A stretch of 38,209 nt of DNA from Thermoanaerobaculia bacterium (GTDB lineage Bacteria > Acidobacteriota > Thermoanaerobaculia > Multivoradales > JAHEKO01), in assembly GCA_947259195.1 (NCBI GenBank), contig CAMYLC010000067.1, positions 82,858 to 121,066 on the forward strand, in the 5' to 3' direction. A program made the translations under genes and the position numbers. The first letter of the stretch is position 1, and each line of letters starts with the position of its first letter. Of this stretch, positions 33,196 to 38,209 are shown one piece after another. The notes beneath the pieces are model-generated. The model ran no database searches, was not told the DNA's origin, and saw only the letters and a list, made by a program, of their open reading frames with translations.

Positions 33196-34332
33196 TTGCT
33201 CACGGAAACCCAGGTTCCATCAACGGGCCAGCGTCGCGCTGTCTTGGTCGGCTTGAGCCTGCCGGGCCAACCGGGCTGGTTGGTAGAGGAGCATCTGGAC
33301 GAGCTGGCCGAGCTCACCCGGAGCGCGGGTGTCGAAGTCGCGGCCCGGGCGCAGCAGCAGCGCAAGACGCCGCATGCCGGCACGTTCATCGGGCGTGGCA
33401 AGGCGGCTGAGGTCGGCGAGGCCGCTCGGGAGCTCGGGGCCGATCTGGCGATCTTCGATGACGACCTGTCGGCCAGCCAGGTGAAGAACCTGGAGGAGAT
33501 CCTCGACCTCCAGGTCATGGATCGAAGCGGCCTGATCCTGGAGATCTTCGTTCAGAGGGCAAGCACCAATGAGGCCCGGACCCAGGTCGAGCTCGCCCGA
33601 CTCGAGTACCTCCTGCCGCGGCTGACTCGTCGTTGGACCCACCTTTCCCGACAGGTGGGCGGCATCGGCGTTCGAGGTGGTGAGGGCGAGACGCAGCTGG
33701 AAGCCGACCGGCGAATGCTGCGCAAGAGAATCCGCCACCTGAAGCGGGATCTGGACAAGATCGAGCGCACCCGTCAGATCCAGAGGCGCGGTCGGCGTGA
33801 TGTGCTACAGATCGCCCTGGCTGGCTACACCAACGCGGGCAAGTCGACGCTCTTCAACCAGCTCACCAGGGCTGGAGCCCCAGTGGAGGATCGGCTGTTC
33901 GCAACCCTGGACTCGAAGCTTCGCCGGGGCGCCTTGAGCACGGATACCTTGGCGGTGTTCGCCGACACGGTGGGGTTCATTCGCAAGTTGCCACATCACC
34001 TGGTCGCCTCGTTCAAGAGCACTCTCGAGGAGATCACCTACGCCGACCTGGTGCTGCATGTCGTCGACCGTAGCCATCCTCAGTGGCAAGAGCAGCTCGC
34101 GGTCGGCGAGGCCGTTCTTCAGGATCTGGGTGTGGATGCCGACAGAGTTCTGACTCTCTTCAACAAGGCCGACCTCGCCGGCAACGCTTCGCGGTCCACC
34201 GAGGCTGCGCTCTGGGTCTCCGCTCGGACGGGCTCCGGGTTGGAGGAGATGAAGAAGGCCATCCTCGAGCGCCTGAAGCCAGACCCATCGGAAGTCGATT
34301 CCGACTCCTCCGAGCGATCTCCGAGGGCTTGA
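33196..34332 (+). CDS. hflX: Ribosome-associated GTPase HflX
   Basis: 378 residues. The start is TTG 33196; no better ATG or GTG precedes the conserved RRAVLVGLSLPG. The N-terminal domain has the HflX signature (HAGTFIGRGKAAEVGE, LQVMDRSGLILEIF, ARTQVELARLEYLLPRL, GGIGVRGGEGETQLE). A coiled coil leads to the G domain: G1 LAGYTNAGKSTLFN, switch FATLDSKLR, G3 FADTVGFIRKLP and G4 LFNKADL. HflX binds the 50S subunit and rescues stalled ribosomes under stress. It is likely co-transcribed with the barrel gene. The short C-terminal tail is trimmed compared with the E. coli protein. Confidence 0.95.
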   Translation: MLTETQVPSTGQRRAVLVGLSLPGQPGWLVEEHLDELAELTRSAGVEVAARAQQQRKTPHAGTFIGRGKAAEVGEAARELGADLAIFDDDLSASQVKNLEEILDLQVMDRSGLILEIFVQRASTNEARTQVELARLEYLLPRLTRRWTHLSRQVGGIGVRGGEGETQLEADRRMLRKRIRHLKRDLDKIERTRQIQRRGRRDVLQIALAGYTNAGKSTLFNQLTRAGAPVEDRLFATLDSKLRRGALSTDTLAVFADTVGFIRKLPHHLVASFKSTLEEITYADLVLHVVDRSHPQWQEQLAVGEAVLQDLGVDADRVLTLFNKADLAGNASRSTEAALWVSARTGSGLEEMKKAILERLKPDPSEVDSDSSERSPRA

Positions 34333-34415
34333 GGGTTGAGGCGGCCGCAGTCGCGCGCAGCTGCTGACCTCAGGAGAGCTGAGACGGATAGTGCCTGGTG
34401 CGGTGGGATATGGCT

Positions 34416-34583
34416 TCATGGTCGAGCGCCCCCTTCGACGGTCGGCGCCGCGGGCTCGAGTTGTGCAGGGCCGAGGGAGACCAGGATCACAGCTGCCAGC
34501 GCCACCCCTATCATGAGAGTCCTCCTGCGCTTCTTCTGGCACCCTACGTCGCTTTGCTGTACGTCTATCGGTTCGATCTCCAC
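34416..34583 (-). pseudogene. N-terminal stub of an HlyD/MacA-type efflux adaptor gene
   Basis: From GTG 34583 the frame codes 55 residues: MEIEPIDVQQ, a basic stretch CQKKRRRT, a membrane helix LMIGVALAAVILVSLG and then PAQLEPAAPTVEGGARP before TGA. Cytoplasmic basic N-terminus, one TM and the L-x-P-A-A-P-x-V junction are what I recall of acidobacterial periplasmic adaptor subunits of RND/ABC exporters, where the chain normally runs on for some 350 residues with lipoyl and barrel domains. Nothing of those follows. An internal ATG at 34514 with AGGAGG upstream could express just the helix. Reading it as a genuine 55-residue small membrane protein is the alternative. Confidence 0.5.
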
Positions 34584-34637
34584 CGCAGACTAGAGCATTG
34601 CCCGTGCCAGCTTCAAGCTGGACGTTAAATTATTGAT

Positions 34638-34653
34638 CTATAAAGGTTTATAG
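34638..34653. promoter_or_regulatory. Palindromic operator-like site CTATAAA-GG-TTTATAG
   Basis: A perfect 7-bp inverted repeat with a 2-base centre in an AT-rich patch, 55 bases upstream of the efflux-adaptor stub. Its form suits a dimeric repressor (for example of the PadR type often next to such exporters, which is inference). A second palindrome lies at 34607-34621. Confidence 0.35.
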
Positions 34654-34822
34654 AGTAGCCCGTGAAAGCCTCCAGTGTCCGGTTCTGGGACGGAACGCCC
34701 ATAGTCGGAATCTCTGCGAACGGTGCCGGGAAGCAGGAATCAACCCCAGCGATCGCGATTGGGTCCGATACAATGGCCATTGATCTAGACCCAGCTACTG
34801 CTAGAGCGCCAGGCGGCCCATC

Positions 34823-37711
34823 ATGATCGGTGAAACGGTCTCCCACTATCGCATCCTCGAGAAGCTCGGGGGTGGTGGAATGGGTGTGGTCTACAAGGCC
34901 GAAGATACGACACTGGGGCGCCTCGTCGCGCTCAAGTTCCTGCCGCCAGAGATCAGCCAGAATTCACAGCTGCTCGAGCGGTTCGTCCGCGAAGCCAAAG
35001 CTGCCGCCGCACTCAACCATCCTCACATCTGCACGATTCACGAGATCGGCGAGCACGACGGAGCTCCGTTCATCGCCATGGAGCTCCTCGAAGGTCAGAC
35101 GCTCAAGCACGCGATCGCCGGTGGACCGATGGCGGAGGATCAGCTGCTTCAGCTGGGTCGTCAGGTGGCCGAGGCTCTGGTCGAGGCTCACGCGAAGGGA
35201 ATCGTGCATCGCGACATCAAGCCGGCCAATCTGTTCGTTACCCGAATGGGGCATGCCAAGATCCTCGACTTCGGCCTCGCCAAGCTGGCTCCAACAGTCG
35301 GTGGCGTGGATGCGGTCGCAGGCCTCTCGACCGAACCGACCGAGGCTGACCTCACACAGCCGGGCTCGGCAGTGGGAACAGTTGCCTACATGTCGCCGGA
35401 GCAGGCTCTCGGAGAGGAGGTCGATGCCCGCAGCGATCTCTTTTCGCTCGGCGCTGTTCTCTACGAGATGGCTACGGCGCGAAAGGCTTTCGATGGGGCT
35501 TCGCCAGTAGCGATCTTCGATGCGATCCTGCACAAAGAGTCGACATCCGTGGCGCGTATCAACCCGGAGATCTCACCCGAGCTCGAGCAGGTCGTCGTCC
35601 GATTGCTTCAGAAGGACCGCGATTTGCGCCATCAGACGGCCGCCGATCTGGTGGCCGAGCTTCGACGTCTGGAGCATTCCTCGGCCTCTCAGCGATCGGC
35701 CACCTCCTTATCAGGTGCTTCGGGTGGTCCCTCTGCAGCGCCATCGATGAGGACAGAAGACACACCCTGTGAGGAGGTCTCCTCCAGCGGCTCGTCTACA
35801 GTCCAAGCCATCAACCGTGCTGGAGCTCGCCACTGGAAAGCCATAGCCGCCGTCTTGCTGTTGCTTGGCCTGGCTGCCACGTTTTGGATGTGGAGCGCGA
35901 ATCGCCAGCCAGCCCTCACCGAAGAGGACGTCCTGGTCTTGACTGACGTCGTCAACACGACCGGCGATCCGGTCTTCGACAGCACGCTCAAGCAGGCTGT
36001 CGAGGTCAAGCTCCGCGAATCGCCCTTTCTGAACGTCTATCCGGACGCCAAAGTGCGCGAGACGCTCGAGCTCATGAAGAGATCCCCTGAGGAGCGGATC
36101 ACGCAGGCGATCGGTCGCGAGGTCTGCCGCCGGCGAGGATTGAGAGCAATGGTCACGGGGCAGATCGCACTCCTGGGCGATCGCTACGTCATCGACCTCG
36201 AGGCCCTGGAGTGCGAGTCGGGGGAGACGCTGGCTCTCCACCAGGTCGAAGTCGATTCGAAGGAGGAAGTCCTCGGCGCTGTGGGAGCTGCGACGACCCA
36301 GATGCGCAAACAGCTGGGTGAGAGCCTGGCGTCGATCAAGCACTTCGACACTCCTGTCGAAGAGGCCACCACGGTGTCGCTCGAGGCCCTGAAAGCCTAC
36401 AGCCTGGGCCAGGAGCAAGTGACCGATGAAGCTGCGGAGCCCTTCTTCGCGCGGGCGATCGAGATCGATCCCAGCTTCGCCCTGGCCTACTCGCGGCTGG
36501 GAGTGGTATACCGGAATTTCGGTGAGCTCGAAAAGGCCGCTGAATATCGACGGCGAGCCTACGATCTGAGTGAGCGGGTCAGCGAGCGCGAACGTCTGTA
36601 CATTACATCGCACTACTACTCCTCACTAGGGGACATCGAGAGGGCGAATGAGACACTCGAGCTGACGAATCAGACCTATCCCCGCGACTGGGTAGCACAC
36701 CACAACCTGGCGCTGAATCTGATGATCACCGGTAACTGCGAAAGGGCTCTCGCCAGTGCCCAGGAGGCGCTGCGATTGGCCCCCAATGAGGCCTTCCCGA
36801 ATCACAAGGTGGCGTGGGCCTATCGTTGTCTCGGTCGATCGGACGAGGCCAGGGCTATCGGTCAGCAGGCGTTGGAGCGGGGATTGGACACCATCTATCT
36901 GCGCGAGAACCTCGCGCTGATTGCCGCCCTCGAAGGTGACGAGATGGCGCTTCGAGAGCACCTCGATTCCCAGCTGGGAACGGTCCACGAATCGAGAATG
37001 CTGGCGCTGGAAGGGTCACTAGAGGCCCAACGAGGCAAGATGGCCAGCGCGCGAGAGCTGATCGAGCGTGCTGAAGAAACAGATTTGCGGGAGGGCCTGA
37101 CTGAGAGAGCTGCTCTATTCCCGGCTCAACTGGCCATAACAGAGGCCGAGATCGGCGAGTCCTCCCGGGCCCGAGCCAGTGCAGAGAGGTCTATGTCGTT
37201 GGCTCGCAGCATGGACGCGCTGCCCGCCGCTGCGCTGGCACTGGCCAGCATCGGCGATCCTGCTGCCGCGACAGAGCTCATCGAAGAGATGACTTCGCGT
37301 TTCCCACATCACACCCAAATCCGCTCCGTTTGGATCCCGGCTATCGAAGCAACGCTGGCAATGCAGCAGGGAAAGCCGGGAGAAGCGATTGCTGCGCTCG
37401 AGAGAGCGCGGGAGTACGAGCGGCGGTTGCAGGTCACGATCTACCTGCGCGGGCTGGCTTATCTGGCCGACGGCTCGCCCGACCTAGCCGCCTCCGAGTT
37501 CGAGCAACTCCTCGGCCCGGTCATGGGAGCTCGTTCCATCGAGATCGAGCGTCCTCTTGCGCATCTCGGCATTGCCCGGGCCCACTTGCTCGCCGGCAAC
37601 CAGGCCGCAGCGCGAAAGGCCTACCAGACCTTCTTCGAGGCTTGGCAGGAGGCCGACGAGGACATTCCCATTCTTCTCGAGGCCCGAGCCGAGTACGAGA
37701 GTCTTCAGTAG
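34823..37711 (+). CDS. Membrane Ser/Thr protein kinase with TolB-like and TPR domains
   Basis: 962 residues. Kinase domain (about 9-275): P-loop [12 protein letters not shown], Lys38 (VALKF), [10 protein letters not shown] with Asp131, DFG at 149 (ILDFGLAKL) and MSPEQ. A linker rich in Ser leads to one TM helix (about 339-357, [18 protein letters not shown]). The outer part begins with a TolB-N/FlgO-like domain ([40 protein letters not shown]), then TPR repeats to the end ([39 protein letters not shown]). Acidobacteria have many such kinases; the outer TPRs probably sense or bind partners while the kinase signals inside. No partner gene is adjacent. The start lacks a clear Shine-Dalgarno. Confidence 0.92.
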   Translation: MIGETVSHYRILEKLGGGGMGVVYKAEDTTLGRLVALKFLPPEISQNSQLLERFVREAKAAAALNHPHICTIHEIGEHDGAPFIAMELLEGQTLKHAIAGGPMAEDQLLQLGRQVAEALVEAHAKGIVHRDIKPANLFVTRMGHAKILDFGLAKLAPTVGGVDAVAGLSTEPTEADLTQPGSAVGTVAYMSPEQALGEEVDARSDLFSLGAVLYEMATARKAFDGASPVAIFDAILHKESTSVARINPEISPELEQVVVRLLQKDRDLRHQTAADLVAELRRLEHSSASQRSATSLSGASGGPSAAPSMRTEDTPCEEVSSSGSSTVQAINRAGARHWKAIAAVLLLLGLAATFWMWSANRQPALTEEDVLVLTDVVNTTGDPVFDSTLKQAVEVKLRESPFLNVYPDAKVRETLELMKRSPEERITQAIGREVCRRRGLRAMVTGQIALLGDRYVIDLEALECESGETLALHQVEVDSKEEVLGAVGAATTQMRKQLGESLASIKHFDTPVEEATTVSLEALKAYSLGQEQVTDEAAEPFFARAIEIDPSFALAYSRLGVVYRNFGELEKAAEYRRRAYDLSERVSERERLYITSHYYSSLGDIERANETLELTNQTYPRDWVAHHNLALNLMITGNCERALASAQEALRLAPNEAFPNHKVAWAYRCLGRSDEARAIGQQALERGLDTIYLRENLALIAALEGDEMALREHLDSQLGTVHESRMLALEGSLEAQRGKMASARELIERAEETDLREGLTERAALFPAQLAITEAEIGESSRARASAERSMSLARSMDALPAAALALASIGDPAAATELIEEMTSRFPHHTQIRSVWIPAIEATLAMQQGKPGEAIAALERAREYERRLQVTIYLRGLAYLADGSPDLAASEFEQLLGPVMGARSIEIERPLAHLGIARAHLLAGNQAAARKAYQTFFEAWQEADEDIPILLEARAEYESLQ

Positions 37712-37746
37712 CCCGCAGCTCTGGCTAAGTTGTGGGGCGAGGCTGG

Positions 37747-37775
37747 TTGACACCTGCCATAACCGTGGCTATATT
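37747..37775 (+). promoter_or_regulatory. Consensus sigma-70 promoter of tRNA-Ala
   Basis: TTGACA (37747-37752), a 17-base spacer and TATATT (37770-37775) lie 20 bases before the tRNA. The start would be near 37783, leaving a leader of about 13 bases. Confidence 0.8.
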
Positions 37776-37795
37776 CCTCAGTCCTCGCCATTCGT

Positions 37796-37871
<76 letters not shown>

Positions 37872-37903
37872 TCAAACTCGCTTGTTTTCAGTTAGATAGA
37901 AAA

Positions 37904-37940
37904 GATCCGGCGGGCCTGAGTGCTCCGCCGGTTCTGGATC
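37904..37940 (+). terminator. Hairpin downstream of tRNA-Ala
   Basis: CCGGCGG (37907-37913) pairs with CCGCCGG (37925-37931), followed by TTCT. An outer GATCC/GGATC pair (37904-37908 and 37936-37940) can lengthen the stem. It probably ends the tRNA transcript. Confidence 0.5.
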
Positions 37941-38056
37941 TGCTCACCTTCCGCCCACGACCCAGAGTCTTTGCTCTATGTTTGCTCGCCCTCTTTCGAG
38001 GACGATCAAGAGTAGGCTGGTAGAGGCCGTAAACTATTGTGAATAAAAGGTTTAAC

Positions 38057-38101
38057 TGGTGCCCAGGGCCGGAATTGAACCAGCGACACCCCCATTTTCA
38101 G
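38057..38101 (-). other. 3' fragment of tRNA-Phe(GAA): candidate attachment site
   Basis: On the minus strand the anticodon loop CTGAAAA, variable loop GTGTC, T arm GCTGG-TTCAATT-CCGGC and acceptor 3' strand CCTGGGC-A-CCA are those of tRNA-Phe. The 5' half is absent: no GCCCAGG partner and no pairing anticodon stem can be found, and the upstream bases are the end of a reading frame. Displaced tRNA 3' ends of this length mark the distal border of integrated elements, whose body would lie beyond 38101. Confidence 0.65.
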
Positions 38102-38116
38102 AGCCAGAGTACTGCG

Positions 38117-38209
38117 TCACTCCAAGCCGGCTTCCTGTAATGCGCCCATCATGCGTCGATCGACGTCCGGCCCCATCGCGCCGAGGACGCGGCGAACCAT
38201 CTCGAGCGA
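38117..38209 (-). CDS. C-terminal end of an unknown protein (5' part outside window)
   Basis: 30 codons open to the window edge end at TGA (38117-38119): VRRVLGAMGPDVDRRMMGAL, then QEAGLE. Codon use is GC-rich like real genes nearby and the frame is uninterrupted. It stops 15 bases from the tRNA-Phe fragment. Genes in this position next to a tRNA att site are often integrases, but the tail shows no recombinase motif and I do not recognise it. Confidence 0.45.
   Translation of the reverse strand, partial: SLEMVRRVLGAMGPDVDRRMMGALQEAGLE

Larger units (their letters stand above)
34333..34822. other. 490-bp spacer: repeat linker, efflux-gene stub and palindromic operator-like sites
   Basis: The left 10 bases carry the GGGTTGAGGCGG linker seen after other genes. 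A truncated adaptor gene fills 34416-34583. Upstream of it are two perfect palindromes: CCAGCTT-C-AAGCTGG (34607-34621) and CTATAAA-GG-TTTATAG (34638-34653), in an AT-rich patch that stands out from the rest. Near the kinase start, GATACAAT at 34767-34774 is a possible -10 without a clear -35. Confidence 0.5.

Noticed and set aside
34625..34846. 73-codon minus-strand frame upstream of the kinase
   Set aside because: No ribosome site, no domain, and it covers the AT-rich palindromes and the kinase start.
38057..38131. A complete tRNA on the minus strand
   Set aside because: A chance GAGT/ACTC pair mimics a D stem, but the acceptor and anticodon stems cannot form and the 5' half coincides with the end of a reading frame; only the 3' part is genuine.

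Overview
The window is GC-rich, densely packed bacterial DNA that I read as a chromosomal segment of an Acidobacteriota member, possibly of the Thermoanaerobaculia/Holophagae side. The class is inference. Support comes from two tandem secreted proteins joining a GWxTD-like N-terminus to an Acidobacteria-type VWFA domain, a DUF5916-type outer-membrane gene, a Ser/Thr kinase with a TolB-like middle and TPR tail, and a PDZ-7TM-GAF-PAS sensor kinase. Most genes are housekeeping and sit in tight operons with 4-base start/stop overlaps.

Layout. 1-4203: the end of a macro-domain gene, then a leftward operon trmJ - KDPG aldolase - unknown - apgM, and a divergent small unknown gene with a near-consensus -35 box. 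4204-9940: a leftward operon of two paralogous GWxTD/VWA secreted proteins followed by maf. 10085-13267: a rightward sulfur-relay operon, cysteine desulfurase - mnmA - glycosyltransferase. 13660-16022: a leftward operon, nitrilase-type amidase - nadE - rsmI, probably a two-gene glutamine-dependent NAD synthetase. 16097-23000: a SurA-like gene overlapping tail-to-tail with the end of a leftward rpmE - prfA - prmC - murA - HIT - lytic transglycosylase series. 23267-24680: a DUF5916 gene with its middle missing. 25198-29319: a sensor kinase - receiver - sigma-54 activator operon behind a good -24/-12 promoter; the receiver and activator look like one NtrC-type gene broken by a frameshift. 29585-32461: an outer-membrane barrel gene with strong promoters, and comF. 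32612-37711: a small barrel protein, hflX, the N-terminal stub of an efflux adaptor gene, and the kinase/TPR protein. 37747-38209: tRNA-Ala(GGC) with a consensus promoter, then a 3' fragment of tRNA-Phe abutting the end of an unknown gene. That last arrangement is typical of the far end of an integrated element.

The large non-coding gaps (3897-4203, 13268-13659, 24681-25197 and part of 34333-34822) lie mostly between convergent genes. They share repeated hairpin/terminator modules and GC-rich mosaic repeats, and one contains a 386-bp segment bounded by about 25-bp inverted repeats. The most unusual signals in the window are this repeat family, the tRNA-Phe fragment, the broken genes (DUF5916, NtrC-type, efflux adaptor) and the paired GWxTD/VWA genes. 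No CRISPR array, insertion sequence with a transposase, or rRNA was seen. All functional calls rest on motif recognition by eye; no database search was run.
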